A DNA stretch of 64,000 nt from Streptomyces nigra. GTDB lineage: Bacteria; Actinomycetota; Actinomycetes; Streptomycetales; Streptomycetaceae. The stretch covers positions 2,038,501 through 2,102,500 of the forward strand of contig NZ_CP029043.1 in assembly GCF_003074055.1 (NCBI RefSeq), in the 5' to 3' direction. The translations under genes were made by a program, and so were the position numbers. The notes under the pieces were generated by a model. That model was not told the origin of the DNA. It ran no database searches and was given only the letters and a program-made list of their open reading frames with translations. Shown here piece after piece: positions 14,361-23,850 of the stretch. How positions within the stretch are numbered: the first letter of the stretch is position 1; every line of letters begins with the position of its first letter.

Positions 14361-14373
14361 GGGGTACCGGGAC

Positions 14374-14409
14374 CTGCGGCCTACTCCCCCAGGAGGAGAA
14401 AAGCCGCAG
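14374..14409 (+). terminator. Hairpin after malR
   Basis: CTGCGGC (14374-14380) pairs with GCCGCAG (14403-14409); inside it CTCC and GGAG pair again. It starts 14 bp after the malR stop. Confidence 0.6.
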
Positions 14410-14477
14410 AACGTGCGTCACGGACCCGACCGGAGGATGATCGGTCGGAGAGGTCTTTTCTGGCAGACTCTGTGCCT

Positions 14478-15401
14478 ATGGGTGACGCTACGGTGACGAC
14501 ACGCGAAGGCCCTGAAGAAGCCGTCCCGCACTCCGCCGCGGAGAGGGCGGGGCCGGGACTCCTGCGCCGCCTGCGCACCCCCCGCCGGCCGCGGCTGTGG
14601 TTCGAGATCCTGCTCATCGCGGTGAGTTACTGGACCTACTCCCTGATCCGCAACGCCGTCCCGGAGCAGCGTGCCGAGGCCCTGCGCAACGCCGACTGGC
14701 TGTGGCGGCTCGAGCACAGTCTGGGCATCGCCGTCGAGGAGTCCGTCAACCACGCGGTCAACGGCGCGACTTGGCTGATCGTCGGGATGAACTACTACTA
14801 CGCCACGCTGCACTTCGTGGTGACGCTTGCGGTGCTGGTCTGGCTGTACCGCAGACACTCCGGCCGCTACGCGGCGACCCGGCTGGTCCTCTTCGCGACC
14901 ACGGGTGTGGCCCTGGTCGGTTACTACCTGTATCCGCTCGCTCCCCCGCGGCTGATGACGAACACGGGGTTCATCGACACGGTCCTCGCCCACGACACCT
15001 GGGGCTCGATGGCCTCGGGCGACCTGAAGAACATGTCGAACCAGTACGCCGCGATGCCGTCCATGCACATCGGCTGGTCGGTGTGGAGCGGGCTGACGAT
15101 CTTCGCCCTGGCGCGCACCCCCTGGGTCAAGGTCCTCGGGCTGCTCTACCCGGCGGCGACCCTCGTGGTGATCGTCGCGACGGCCAACCACTTCTGGCTC
15201 GACGCGGTGGGCGGCCTCATCTGCCTGGCCTTCGGCTACGGCGTGGCCCGCCTCTGGTACGGCGCGCTGCCCTACCGGCTGCCCCGGGTGGTCCCGGCAC
15301 GCACCGGAGCGGTGTCGCCGGGTGCCGGCGTACGGCAGGTCCCGGTGGCCGCCGAGGAGGAGAACGAGCCGGTGCCGGCCCGGACGTCACCGGGGCCGTA
15401 G
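14478..15401 (+). CDS. PAP2-superfamily integral membrane phosphatase (Aur1/Ipt1-like)
   Basis: The 307-residue protein has five to six membrane segments and the C-terminal PAP2 signature in two parts: AMPSMHIGWSVW (Ser-x-His) and ANHFWLDAVGG (His-x3-Asp). The spacing suits the inositolphosphotransferase (Aur1/Ipt1) branch of the superfamily, which acts on lipid phosphates or phosphoinositol lipids. The N-terminal 40 and C-terminal 45 residues are polar and cytoplasmic-looking. ATG 14478 is chosen; a GTG two codons earlier is possible. There is no good Shine-Dalgarno sequence, so a leaderless transcript is likely. It converges with glnE, the stops being about 15 bp apart. Confidence 0.8.
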   Translation: MGDATVTTREGPEEAVPHSAAERAGPGLLRRLRTPRRPRLWFEILLIAVSYWTYSLIRNAVPEQRAEALRNADWLWRLEHSLGIAVEESVNHAVNGATWLIVGMNYYYATLHFVVTLAVLVWLYRRHSGRYAATRLVLFATTGVALVGYYLYPLAPPRLMTNTGFIDTVLAHDTWGSMASGDLKNMSNQYAAMPSMHIGWSVWSGLTIFALARTPWVKVLGLLYPAATLVVIVATANHFWLDAVGGLICLAFGYGVARLWYGALPYRLPRVVPARTGAVSPGAGVRQVPVAAEEENEPVPARTSPGP

Positions 15402-15416
15402 CTCAGCGCCCGAGGC

Positions 15417-18416
15417 TCAGCCCCCGTAGAACAGCTCGTCCACGACGCCGCGGGCCCGGCGGGCGGTGCGGCGGTAGTCGTCCAGCATGTCGCCCACGTG
15501 ACCGGGCTCGTACCCCAGGTAGCGGCCCACCGCGCCCAGTTCGCGCGGGTCCGAGGGGAAGGTGTCGCCGGCGCGTCCGCGGACCAGCATCACCGCGTTG
15601 CGGACCCGGGTCGCCAGCACCCAGGCCTCGTCGAGGATCTCCGCGTCCTCCTCGCCGATGAGCTCGGCGGCACGGGCCGCGGCCAGCGCCTCGCGGGTGC
15701 GGGTGGTCCGCAGTCCGGGCTCATGGGCCCCGTGCCGCAGCTGGAGCAGCTGCACGGTCCACTCGACGTCCGACAGCCCGCCGGGCCCGAGCTTGGTGTG
15801 CAGCTTCGGGTCGGCGCCGCGCGGCAGGCGCTCGGACTCCATACGCGCCTTCAGCCGCCGGATCTCCCGTACGGCGTCCTCCTCGAGGCCCCGGGCGGGA
15901 TAGCGCAGCGGGTCGATCAGCTCGATGAACCGGGCACCCAGCTCGTCGTCCCCGGCGACCGGCTCGGCCCGCAGCAGCGCCTGCGACTCCCAGCCCAGCG
16001 ACCAGCGCCGGTAGTAGGCGGCGTACGAGTTGAGGGTGCGCACCAGCGGCCCGGACTTGCCCTCCGGGCGCAGATCGGCGTCGATCAGCAGCGGCGGGTC
16101 GGCGCTGGGGATCTGGAGCAGCCGCCGCATCTCGGCCACGACGCGGTTGGCCGCCGCGGCGGCCTCCTGGTCGTCGACGCCCTCGCGCGGCTCGTGCACG
16201 AAGAGGACGTCCGCGTCGCTGCCGTAGCCCAGCTCGTGCCCGCCGAAGCGGCCCATGCCGATGATCGCGAACCGGGTGGGCAGGGTGTCGCCCCAGCCCT
16301 CGCGGACCACCGCGCGCAGGGTGCCGGCCAGCGTGGCCGCCGTGAGGTCGGAGACCGCGGCGCCGACCCGGTCCACCAGGGCGCCCTGGTCGGCCTCGGC
16401 GGGCTTGGTCTCGGTGCCGTAGGAGTCCACGATGTCGGCGGCGGCCGTACGGAACAGCTCGCGGCGCCGCATGCCGCGGGCCGCGGTGACGGCCTGGACG
16501 GCGTTGTCGGCGCGGTGCGCCGCGGCGAGGACCTCCTGCTCCAGATGGGCCCGCGAGCGGGGCTCCAGACCGCTGCCGCCGTCGCCGTCGCCGAGCAGCG
16601 CGACGGCCTCCGGGGCCCGCATCAGCAGGTCGGGGGCGAGCCGGCCCGCCGACAGGACCCGGGCGAGGTTCTCGGCGGCGGCGCCCTCGTCACGCAGCAG
16701 CCGCAGGTACCAGGGGGTCTTGCCGAGCGCGTCGGAGACCTTGCGGAAGTTCAGCAGGCCGGAGTCCGGGTCGGCCGAGTCCGCGAACCAGCCCAGCAGG
16801 ACGGGCAGCAGGGTGCGCTGGATCGCCGCCGCGCGGGTCACGCCGGAAGCCAGCGCCTCCAGGTGCCGCAGCGCCGAGGCGGGGTCGGCGTAGCCGAGGG
16901 CGATGAGCCGTTCCCGGGCGGCGCCCGCGCTGAGCCGGGCCTCGCCGGGGGCGAGCTGGGCGACGGCGTCCAGCAGCGGCCGGTAGAAGAGCTTCTCGTG
17001 CAGCCGCCGTACGACGCTGCTGTGCCGTTTCCACTCGCGGGTCAGCTCGGCGACCGGGTCGGCGCGCAGACCGAGGGAGCGGCCGATGCGGCGCAGGTCG
17101 GCGTCGTCCTCGGGGACCAGGTGGGTGCGGCGCAGCCGGTACAGCTGGATGCGGTGCTCCATGGAGCGCAGGAAGCGGTAGGCGGCGTCGAGCTGCGCGG
17201 CGTCGGTCCGGCCGACGTAGCCGCCGGCGGCGAGGGCCTGGAGGGCGTCCAGGGTGGTGCCGCTGCGCAGCGCGGCGTCCTCGCGGCCGTGCACGAGCTG
17301 CAGCAGCTGGACGGCGAACTCGACGTCCCGCAGGCCGCCGGGGCCGAGCTTCAGCTGGCGGTCGACCTCGGAGACGGGGATGTTCTCGACGACGCGGCGG
17401 CGCATCTTCTGCACGTCGGCGACGAAGTTCTCCCGCTCGGCGGCCTTCCACACCAGGGGCCGCAGCGCGGCGACGTACTCGGCGCCCAGTTCGAGGTCGC
17501 CGGCGACCGGGCGGGCCTTGAGCAGGGCTTGGAACTCCCAGGTCTTGGCCCAGCGCTGGTAGTAGGCGACATGGCTGCTGAGGGTGCGCACGAGGGGACC
17601 GTTGCGGCCCTCCGGGCGCAGATTGGCGTCGACGGGCCAGATGGAGCCCTCGACGGTGGTCTCGGAGCAGATCCGCATCATGTGCGAGGCGAGCCGGGTG
17701 GCGGCCTGCAGGGCCTTGCCCTCGTCGGCGCCGTCGGCGCTCTCGCCGACGAAGATGACGTCGACGTCGGAGACGTAGTTCAGCTCGTGGCCGCCGCACT
17801 TGCCCATGGCGATCACCGCCAGCCGGCACTGCTCGGCGTCCTGCGGGGCCTCGGCGGCGGCGAGGGCGAGCGCGGCACGCAGGGTCGCGGTGGCGAGGTC
17901 GGCGAGCTCGGCGGCGGTCTGGGCGAGGTCGGTGGTGCCGCACACGTCGCGGGCGGCGATGGAGAGCAGGCAGCGCCGGTAGGCGACGCGCAGGCTGACG
18001 GGGTCGGTGGCCTCGGCGAGGGCCCGTTCGAACTCCTCGACCTCGGGGTGCAGGTCGCGCGGCTCGTAGGTGACCAGCACCTGCCAGTCGCCGGGGTGGC
18101 GGGCGAGGTGCTCGGCGAGGGCGGCGGAGGCGCCGAGCACCCCGAGCAGCCGGTCGCGCAGCGGCTTGGCCGCTATCAGCGTGTCGAGCAGCTCGCGCCG
18201 GTCGGCGTCGCCGGGCTGGGCCTCGGTCAGCCGGACGAGGCCGGTCAGCGCGAGGTCGGGGTCGGCGGTGGCGCCCAGGGCCTCCAGAAGGACCGGGTCG
18301 TTCCTGAGCGGGGTGAGGTCGGGGCTGTCCAGGAGGCGTTCGGCGGCCGACGGGTCGGTGAAGCCGTGCCGCAGCAGCCGAGTGAACGTACTGCTCCTGC
18401 GTCCCGGCGCCGTCAT
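15417..18416 (-). CDS. glnE: Bifunctional glutamine synthetase adenylyltransferase/deadenylase
   Basis: The 999-residue protein has two nucleotidyltransferase units separated by helical regions. The N-terminal deadenylylase carries GGHELNYVSDVDVIFV (~residue 210) and the C-terminal adenylyltransferase carries GGHELGYGSDADVLFV (~725); both keep the G-x-S-D-x-D metal-binding core. It switches class I glutamine synthetase off and on by adding AMP to a tyrosine or removing it, with PII/GlnK as signal. The length fits actinobacterial GlnE. The ATG at 18414-18416 follows GGGAGGG. The only glutamine synthetase gene in the window, glnA2, lacks the target tyrosine motif, so the substrate lies elsewhere. 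Confidence 0.97.
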   Translation of the reverse strand: MTAPGRRSSTFTRLLRHGFTDPSAAERLLDSPDLTPLRNDPVLLEALGATADPDLALTGLVRLTEAQPGDADRRELLDTLIAAKPLRDRLLGVLGASAALAEHLARHPGDWQVLVTYEPRDLHPEVEEFERALAEATDPVSLRVAYRRCLLSIAARDVCGTTDLAQTAAELADLATATLRAALALAAAEAPQDAEQCRLAVIAMGKCGGHELNYVSDVDVIFVGESADGADEGKALQAATRLASHMMRICSETTVEGSIWPVDANLRPEGRNGPLVRTLSSHVAYYQRWAKTWEFQALLKARPVAGDLELGAEYVAALRPLVWKAAERENFVADVQKMRRRVVENIPVSEVDRQLKLGPGGLRDVEFAVQLLQLVHGREDAALRSGTTLDALQALAAGGYVGRTDAAQLDAAYRFLRSMEHRIQLYRLRRTHLVPEDDADLRRIGRSLGLRADPVAELTREWKRHSSVVRRLHEKLFYRPLLDAVAQLAPGEARLSAGAARERLIALGYADPASALRHLEALASGVTRAAAIQRTLLPVLLGWFADSADPDSGLLNFRKVSDALGKTPWYLRLLRDEGAAAENLARVLSAGRLAPDLLMRAPEAVALLGDGDGGSGLEPRSRAHLEQEVLAAAHRADNAVQAVTAARGMRRRELFRTAAADIVDSYGTETKPAEADQGALVDRVGAAVSDLTAATLAGTLRAVVREGWGDTLPTRFAIIGMGRFGGHELGYGSDADVLFVHEPREGVDDQEAAAAANRVVAEMRRLLQIPSADPPLLIDADLRPEGKSGPLVRTLNSYAAYYRRWSLGWESQALLRAEPVAGDDELGARFIELIDPLRYPARGLEEDAVREIRRLKARMESERLPRGADPKLHTKLGPGGLSDVEWTVQLLQLRHGAHEPGLRTTRTREALAAARAAELIGEEDAEILDEAWVLATRVRNAVMLVRGRAGDTFPSDPRELGAVGRYLGYEPGHVGDMLDDYRRTARRARGVVDELFYGG

Positions 18417-18651
18417 CCTCGCCCTCCCGTTCCGATCAGGGGTGTACGCCTTCCCGGTGGTACCCGATCAAGGTCGTACGCGATCGAGCCTAGCCGCAGT
18501 CCCGGCGGTCGGCGCCGACGCGTCGTGTGCGGTGGCCGGCGGGTGGATGTGCCCACTGTGGGCGTTTCGGTGGCGCCCCGTACCGATTTCGGCTTCGGTA
18601 AGGGTGAGCCGTTCAGGCAGACCGAGCCACCGTCGACCCTGGAGACCACTG

Positions 18652-19101
18652 ATGGACTTCACCCTCGAAGTGATCCCGCTGCCCGTGAGCGACATCGACC
18701 GGGCCCGTGACTTCTACCGCGACAAGGTCGGCTTCCACGTCGACATCGACCAGGAGGTCATGCCGGGCATGCGCATCGTCCAGCTGACCCCGCCGGGCTC
18801 GGGCTGTTCGATCGCGCTGGGCGACAGCATCTGGGACCTGACCAAGGGCGAGACCGTGCCGGAACCGGGCTCGTACCAGGGCCTCCAGCTCTGCGTGGCC
18901 GACATCAAGGCGGCGTACGCGGAGCTGCGCGAGCGGGGCCTGGAGGTGTCCGAGCCGGTGCAGTACTCCCCCGACGACGGCGCCACCTTCATGTACTTCA
19001 AGGACCCCGACGGCAACGGCTGGTCCATTCAGGAGTACCGCCGCCGCGCGACCCAGCCCCTGCACGCGGTCCTGTCGGAACTGGCGGCGCAGTCCGAGTA
19101 G
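18652..19101 (+). CDS. Glyoxalase/bleomycin-resistance (VOC) family protein
   Basis: The 149-residue protein has the paired beta-alpha-beta-beta-beta modules of the vicinal oxygen chelate fold: FTLEVIPLPVSDIDRARDFY at the start and MYFKDPDGNGWSIQEY near residue 115. The substrate cannot be read from the sequence; members include glyoxalases, dioxygenases and resistance proteins. GGAG lies 8 bp before the ATG. It is divergent from glnE across 235 bp, which hold the two promoters but no recognisable operator. Confidence 0.8.
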   Translation: MDFTLEVIPLPVSDIDRARDFYRDKVGFHVDIDQEVMPGMRIVQLTPPGSGCSIALGDSIWDLTKGETVPEPGSYQGLQLCVADIKAAYAELRERGLEVSEPVQYSPDDGATFMYFKDPDGNGWSIQEYRRRATQPLHAVLSELAAQSE

Positions 19102-19164
19102 CACGCCGGGGCCGACGGCCGGCCCGCCCACGGTGCCTCTTGGGGCTCCACTTTTGTTCGGAGC

Positions 19165-19181
19165 TCTCAGCCTGGTCTCAG
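19165..19181 (+). promoter_or_regulatory. 11-bp direct repeat upstream of the response regulator
   Basis: CTCAGC at 19166 and CTCAGG at 19177 are spaced exactly 11 bp start to start, one helical turn, as OmpR-type regulators bind. The site is about 55-70 bp upstream of the regulator start. The same arrangement (CTAAGG twice, same N5 gap) precedes the MMPL exporter gene, suggesting one regulon and autoregulation. Confidence 0.6.
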
Positions 19182-19235
19182 GTCGAGCGGCGACAATGAG
19201 CCGCAAACTCATCGACCGGAAGGGGGCGGGCCGGC

Positions 19236-19928
19236 GTGCGCATCATGATCGCCGATGATGAGGCGGCCATCCGTGAGTCGCTGGAGCGGGTGCTCCAGGT
19301 CGAGGGGTACGACACCCGCACCGTCGCCAACGGTCTCGCCGTGCTCGACGGGATGGACGGGGCCGACGGCGACAAGATGGATCTGCTGATCCTCGACGTG
19401 ATGATGCCCCGCCTCGGCGGGCTGGAGACCTGCCGGCGCCTGCGGGCCGCGGGCCGGGACCTGCCGGTGCTGATGCTGACCGCCCGCAACCAGGTCTCCG
19501 ACCGGGTCACGGGGCTGGACGCGGGCGCCGACGACTACCTGCCCAAGCCGTTCGCCACAGAGGAGCTGCTGGCCCGGGTGCGGGCCCTGCTGCGGCGGCG
19601 CGCGCCGGCCGACGGGGAGTCGCAGATCCTGTCGTTCGCCGACGTCCGGCTCGATCCCGACCGGTTCGAGGCGTGGCGGGGCGGGCGGGCGCTGCGCCTG
19701 ACCCGGACCGAGTTCTCCCTCCTGCAGGTCCTCATGCGCAACGCGACCCGGGTCCTGACCCGCGACGCGCTGTTCGAGGCGATCTGGGGCTTCGACATGA
19801 GCGCCACCGCCAACAACCTCCAGGTGTACGTGAGCTATCTGCGTCGCAAGATGGAGGCCGAGGGTGAGCCGCGATTGCTCTACACGCTGCGCGGCCTGGG
19901 CTACACGTTGCGGGAGACTCCCCCGTGA
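19236..19928 (+). CDS. OmpR-family response regulator
   Basis: The 230-residue protein has a receiver domain (acidic pocket at residues 7-8, phospho-acceptor Asp54 in LLILDVMMP, Lys104 in DYLPKPF) and a C-terminal OmpR/PhoB winged helix ([15 protein letters not shown] through [10 protein letters not shown]). The GTG start at 19236 gives the conserved RIMIADDE beginning right at the N-terminus and follows a GGAAGGGGGCGG stretch. It overlaps the kinase gene by 4 bp (GTGA), so the pair is translationally coupled. Direct repeats before this gene and before the convergent exporter suggest its targets. Confidence 0.95.
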   Translation: MRIMIADDEAAIRESLERVLQVEGYDTRTVANGLAVLDGMDGADGDKMDLLILDVMMPRLGGLETCRRLRAAGRDLPVLMLTARNQVSDRVTGLDAGADDYLPKPFATEELLARVRALLRRRAPADGESQILSFADVRLDPDRFEAWRGGRALRLTRTEFSLLQVLMRNATRVLTRDALFEAIWGFDMSATANNLQVYVSYLRRKMEAEGEPRLLYTLRGLGYTLRETPP

Positions 19929-21376
19929 GCGGGCCCGCCGGCCGGAAACCGCGCCGGTTGATCCGGTGGTGGCGCCGGCGGTCCCTGCGGACCAGGCTGA
20001 CGGTGATCTCGGCGACGGCCATCGCGGTCAGCGTGTTCCTGGCCTTCCAGGTGGCCAGCGAACTGCTGGACCGGGAGCTGCGGGGCACCGTCGAGGAGCA
20101 GCTGCGCGCCGACTCCCGGGTCCTGGCGGCGGACGCGGAGCGCGCCGGTCCGGCGCGGGTCCGGCTGCCGCCGTATGCCGGAGGCGGCCGGCTGGTGCGG
20201 GTCGTCCTGCCCGACGGCTCGGTCCGCACGCCGGCCGGCCAACCCCCGCTGCCCCCGGTCAGCGAGCGGGCCGCGCGCGTGGCGCGGGGCCTGTCGGCCG
20301 ACCTCATGGAGTCGGACGACAGCGACGAGGACGGCTACCTCGTCCACACGCTGCGGGCGGGCGACGGGGCGGTCCAGGTGGCCCGCGCCGCCGACGACGG
20401 CCCGGTCAACCGGTTCGGGTTCGGCATGCTGCTGATCGGGCTGCTCTGCGTGGCCGGCGGTGCCGTCGTCGGGCGGGCCGTGGCACGGACCGGGCTGACC
20501 CCGATCGACCGGCTGACCGCCGCCGCCGTACGTGTCGCGCACACCCGGGATCTCGACGCCGACATCCCGGACGAGGGCGGTGGGGAGATCCGGCGGCTGA
20601 TCCAGTCGATCAACGAGATGCTCGCCGCGCTACGGGACTCCCGGCGGGCCCAGCGGCTGCTCGCCGAGGACGCCGCCCACGAGCTGAAGACCCCGCTCAC
20701 CAGCCTGCGCCTCAACGTCGAGCTGCTCATCCGGCTCGATCGGCGCGGCACCCTGGACAGCGCGCTGCCGGCGGAGAGCCGGACCCGGCTGCTCGACGAT
20801 CTCGGCGCGCAGGTGGCCGAGTTGGGCACCCTTGTCGCCGAGCTGACCGACCTGGCGCGCGGTGACGTCAGCGACGAGAACACCGAACTGCTCGACCTCG
20901 CCGACGTGGTGGGGGCAGCCGCGCCCCGGGCGCGCTCCCGCGTGCCCGACATCGAGGTGGCGCTCGACGTGACCTCCGTGTGGGTGAGCGGGCGTCCCGC
21001 CGCGCTCGAGCGGGCGGTGCTCAACCTCATCGACAACGCCGGCAAGTGGTCCCCCGCGGACCGGCCGGTCCAGGTGCGGCTCCGTGCCGAGGGCGCGTCG
21101 GCGGTGCTCGAGGTCGACGACGCCGGGCCCGGCATCGACGCCGCCGACGTACCGCGGGTGTTCGACCGGTTCTACCGTGCCGACAGCGCACGGGCGTTGC
21201 CGGGATCCGGTCTGGGGCTGTCGATCGTGCAGCGGGTCGTCGACGCCCATGGCGGCCGGGTCACCGTCGCCCGCTCCGCACGCGGGGGCGCGCTGCTTCG
21301 CGTCGACCTTCCGGCCGCGGCCCCGCCCGCCCCGGTCGCGCGGCCCACCGCCGGGGAGGACACCACGGTGGTCTGA
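19925..21376 (+). CDS. Membrane sensor histidine kinase
   Basis: The 483-residue kinase has a membrane helix near residues 25-45, an extracytoplasmic domain of about 110 residues rich in acidic residues ([10 protein letters not shown]), a second helix near 160-185, a HAMP linker, the HisKA dimerisation domain with the phosphorylated His252 in DAAHELKTP, and an HATPase domain with [16 protein letters not shown] and GSGLGLSI. The tail is Ala/Pro-rich. It is the partner of the overlapping OmpR-type regulator. The signal is not evident; the neighbouring MMPL exporter suggests envelope or lipid stress, which is an inference. Confidence 0.95.
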   Translation: MSGPAGRKPRRLIRWWRRRSLRTRLTVISATAIAVSVFLAFQVASELLDRELRGTVEEQLRADSRVLAADAERAGPARVRLPPYAGGGRLVRVVLPDGSVRTPAGQPPLPPVSERAARVARGLSADLMESDDSDEDGYLVHTLRAGDGAVQVARAADDGPVNRFGFGMLLIGLLCVAGGAVVGRAVARTGLTPIDRLTAAAVRVAHTRDLDADIPDEGGGEIRRLIQSINEMLAALRDSRRAQRLLAEDAAHELKTPLTSLRLNVELLIRLDRRGTLDSALPAESRTRLLDDLGAQVAELGTLVAELTDLARGDVSDENTELLDLADVVGAAAPRARSRVPDIEVALDVTSVWVSGRPAALERAVLNLIDNAGKWSPADRPVQVRLRAEGASAVLEVDDAGPGIDAADVPRVFDRFYRADSARALPGSGLGLSIVQRVVDAHGGRVTVARSARGGALLRVDLPAAAPPAPVARPTAGEDTTVV

Positions 21377-21402
21377 CGGACGGCGGCCCGCCGGCCCATG
21401 GA

Positions 21403-21440
21403 GAGATCCGGGACGGGCCTGGGTCCCCGTCCCGGATCTC
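21403..21440. terminator. Bidirectional terminator between the kinase and MMPL genes
   Basis: GAGATCCGGGACGG (21403-21416) pairs perfectly over 14 bp with CCGTCCCGGATCTC (21427-21440), leaving a 10-nt loop. It lies between two convergent stop codons. Confidence 0.85.
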
Positions 21441-21447
21441 GTCGAGC

Positions 21448-23598
21448 TCACCGTTGCAGCACGGACTCCGCTCGGCCGTCGACCGGCTGCCGACCGGCCG
21501 GCGGCTCCGCCGCCGGCCGGGACAGCCGACTCGGCCACCACATCCGCGGGCCGATCAGCAGGGTGAGGGCGGGCACCAGGACCGACCGCACCAGCAGGGC
21601 GTCGAGCAGCACGCCGAAGGCCACCAGGAACCCGACCTCGACCAGCATCACCAGCGGAAGGGTGACGAGGACCGCGAACGTGGCCGCCAGGACCAGGCCG
21701 GCCGAGGTGATGACGCCACCGGTGGCCGAGAGGGCCTTGAGCATGCCCTCGCGGGTGCCGAGCCGCAGGGTCTCCTCCCGGGCCCTGCCGGCCAGGAAGA
21801 TGTTGTAGTCGACGCCGAGCGCCACCAGGAACAGGAAGGCCAGCAGCGGCACCGAGTAGTCGACGCCCTTGAACCCGAGGATCGTGTCGAAGACGAACAC
21901 GCTGCCGCCGAAGGCCGCGGCGAACGAGACGATCACGGTGGCCATCAGGACCAGCGGGGCGAGGATCGCGCGCAGCAGCAGCCCGAGGACGATCAGGACG
22001 ACGACGAGCACCAGCGGGATCACCAGTTTCTCGTCGCGCTCGGTGGTCACCTCGGTGTCGAGGTTCTCCGCACTCGGCCCGCCGACGATCGCCTCGGCCC
22101 CGTCCACGGCGTGCACGGCGGCACGCACCCGCTTGATGGTGTCGTACTCGGCGGCGGTGTCCGGCGCGTCCTCCGGGAACACGGAGATGCCGGCCCAGCC
22201 CCCGCTGCTCTCCTCCGGGACGGCCGAGGCGACACCGGGCGTGTCCTCGACGACGTCGAGCACCTGCTCCTGGTGGGCCGGCCGTGTGAAGACCGTCATC
22301 GGCTGGCCGCCGAGCTCCGGGAAGTGCTCGCGGAGCACGGTGAAGCCGGTGACCGACTCGGGCGCGGACAGGAACTGGTCCTGCTCCCGCAGGGCGCCGG
22401 TGTTGCCCGCCAGGCCGAGGGCGAGGACGCCGAGGACTCCGAGCGAGCCGAGCGCCGCCGGCCACCGGCGGCGGCTGATGGCGGTGCCGAGCCGTCCCCA
22501 CAGCCCCGGCCTCTCCTCCACGGCCGTGCTGAACCGCGGGACGGCCGGCCAGAAGATCCGCCTGCCGAGCACGACGAGCACCGCCGGGAACAGCGTCAGC
22601 ATGGCCACCAGCGCGCACAGGATGCCGGCCGCACCGATCGGGCCCAGCCCGCTGGTGCTGTTCAGGTCCGCGACGAGCAGGCAGAGCAGGCCGGCGACCA
22701 CGGTGGCCGCGGACGCGACGATGGCCGGCGCCGCGGAGCGCAGGGCGTGGACCATCGCGACCCGGACGTTCTCGTGGTGGTGCAGCGCCTCCCGGTACCG
22801 GGCGATGAGCAACAGCGCGTAGTCCGTGCCGACGCCGAACACCAGGATCGTCAGCAGCGCCGAGTTCTGGTCGTCGACCACGATGCCGAAGCCCTTGACG
22901 AGCAGGTAGACGGTCCCCATCGAGGTCAGCGCCGCCGCGCCGACGGACACCAGCGGGATGATCCACAGCACCGGGCTGCGGTAGGTGAGGATCAGCAGGA
23001 GGGTGACGACGGCGATCGTGGTGAGGAGGACCTGCTCGTCGATGCCGTCGAAGACGGCGTCCATGTCGCCGTCGATCGCGCCGGGGCCGGTCACGTCGAG
23101 TTCCAGGCCGGAGGGGCGGTCCTTGGCGGCGTCACGCAACGGGCCGACGATCTCCTCCGGTGGGCCGTGGGCCGTGCTCACCTCGAGGGTGAACGTCATC
23201 GCCTCGCCGTCGGTGGAGAGGCTCGTCGGCGGGCCCTCGTCGTCCTCGTCGGCCGCCTCCGTCTCCTTCGGCGGGTACCGCTCGGCGAGGGTGTCGTAGT
23301 GCCGCTCGACCGTCGCGCGGTCGGCGTCGGTCATTCCGCCGGCGCGGTGGTACACGAAGACGAACGTGTTGTCGTCACCGTCGGGAAGGCTGTCCTCCAG
23401 TATCGCGACCTTGGTGGACTCGGCACCGGCCGGCAGGGTGTCCGCGGCGCTGTCGGTGGTGACCGAACTCAGCTTCCCGCTCAACGGCACCGCGAACGCC
23501 GCCAGCACCAACCACAAGCCGATCACCAACCACGGCACCCACCGGCCTGCCAACCGGCCGGCCGGCACTTCCCCGGACGGCGCTGCGTCGACTGCCAT
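21448..23598 (-). CDS. MMPL-family (RND-like) transporter
   Basis: The 716-residue protein has the duplicated MMPL layout: a first membrane helix near residue 20-40, an extracytoplasmic domain, five helices, then the second half with the same plan. The conserved GTDYALLLIARYRE and GVDYNIFLAGRAREE motifs mark the two halves. Family members export lipids, siderophores or antibiotics using the proton gradient. ATG 23598 is chosen because AGGAGG lies 6 bp before it; an in-frame ATG at 23625 has no such site. The upstream CTAAGG direct repeat and the convergent two-component pair suggest regulation by that pair. Confidence 0.9.
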   Translation of the reverse strand: MAVDAAPSGEVPAGRLAGRWVPWLVIGLWLVLAAFAVPLSGKLSSVTTDSAADTLPAGAESTKVAILEDSLPDGDDNTFVFVYHRAGGMTDADRATVERHYDTLAERYPPKETEAADEDDEGPPTSLSTDGEAMTFTLEVSTAHGPPEEIVGPLRDAAKDRPSGLELDVTGPGAIDGDMDAVFDGIDEQVLLTTIAVVTLLLILTYRSPVLWIIPLVSVGAAALTSMGTVYLLVKGFGIVVDDQNSALLTILVFGVGTDYALLLIARYREALHHHENVRVAMVHALRSAAPAIVASAATVVAGLLCLLVADLNSTSGLGPIGAAGILCALVAMLTLFPAVLVVLGRRIFWPAVPRFSTAVEERPGLWGRLGTAISRRRWPAALGSLGVLGVLALGLAGNTGALREQDQFLSAPESVTGFTVLREHFPELGGQPMTVFTRPAHQEQVLDVVEDTPGVASAVPEESSGGWAGISVFPEDAPDTAAEYDTIKRVRAAVHAVDGAEAIVGGPSAENLDTEVTTERDEKLVIPLVLVVVLIVLGLLLRAILAPLVLMATVIVSFAAAFGGSVFVFDTILGFKGVDYSVPLLAFLFLVALGVDYNIFLAGRAREETLRLGTREGMLKALSATGGVITSAGLVLAATFAVLVTLPLVMLVEVGFLVAFGVLLDALLVRSVLVPALTLLIGPRMWWPSRLSRPAAEPPAGRQPVDGRAESVLQR

Positions 23599-23658
23599 CT
23601 CTGGCCTCCTGCATAGGGGTTGCATCGCTCATCTGACGCCTCCTTCCTAATGAGCGAG

Positions 23659-23675
23659 CCTTAGACGGCCCTTAG
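23659..23675 (-). promoter_or_regulatory. 11-bp direct repeat upstream of the MMPL gene
   Basis: On the minus strand CTAAGG occurs twice with an 11-bp period (plus-strand CCTTAG at 23659 and 23670), about 60-75 bp upstream of the exporter start. It matches the CTCAG repeat before the response regulator in orientation and spacing. Confidence 0.6.
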
Positions 23676-23723
23676 AACCCCTGACAGAACGCGCAGCGCG
23701 AGAACGGCAGCCGGCGAGGAACC

Positions 23724-23753
23724 GATCGGCGGAGACGCAATCCCCCGCCGATC
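23724..23753 (-). terminator. Hairpin behind the left glnA2 3'-end copy
   Basis: GATCGGCGG (23724-23732) pairs with CCGCCGATC (23745-23753). It lies 16 bp beyond the TAA of the truncated glnA2 copy. It is probably the original terminator of glnA2, now cut off from the gene by the island. Confidence 0.6.
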
Positions 23754-23769
23754 CAGAAACGACCGCCCT

Positions 23770-23850
23770 TACAGCACCGGCAGGTTCTTCCGCAGTTCGA
23801 AGGCCGTGACCTCGCTGCGGTACTCCTCCCACTCCGACTTCTTGTTGCGG
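23770..23850 (-). repeat. Left 81-bp direct repeat: orphan copy of the glnA2 3' end (att-like)
   Basis: It is identical over 81 bp to 27795-27875; identity resumes for 6 bp after one mismatch at 23851. On the minus strand it encodes the last residues of GlnA2 (RNKKSEWEEYRSEV...) but with TAA instead of TAG as stop. The frame is closed by a TAA 7 codons upstream of the RNKKSE segment, so it is a non-functional remnant. Inside, CCGCAG (23790-23795) and CTGCGG (23815-23820) form arms that could be a recombinase core site. Confidence 0.8.

Noticed and set aside
15498..18710. A 1,070-codon open frame opposite glnE
   Set aside because: Same kind of shadow; glnE motifs on the other strand are unambiguous.
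23598..23632. ATG at 23632 with a strong AAGGAGG as an alternative gene start before the MMPL gene
   Set aside because: It opens an 85-codon frame that overlaps the MMPL gene out of frame and has no protein-like composition. The MMPL gene has its own AGGAGG.
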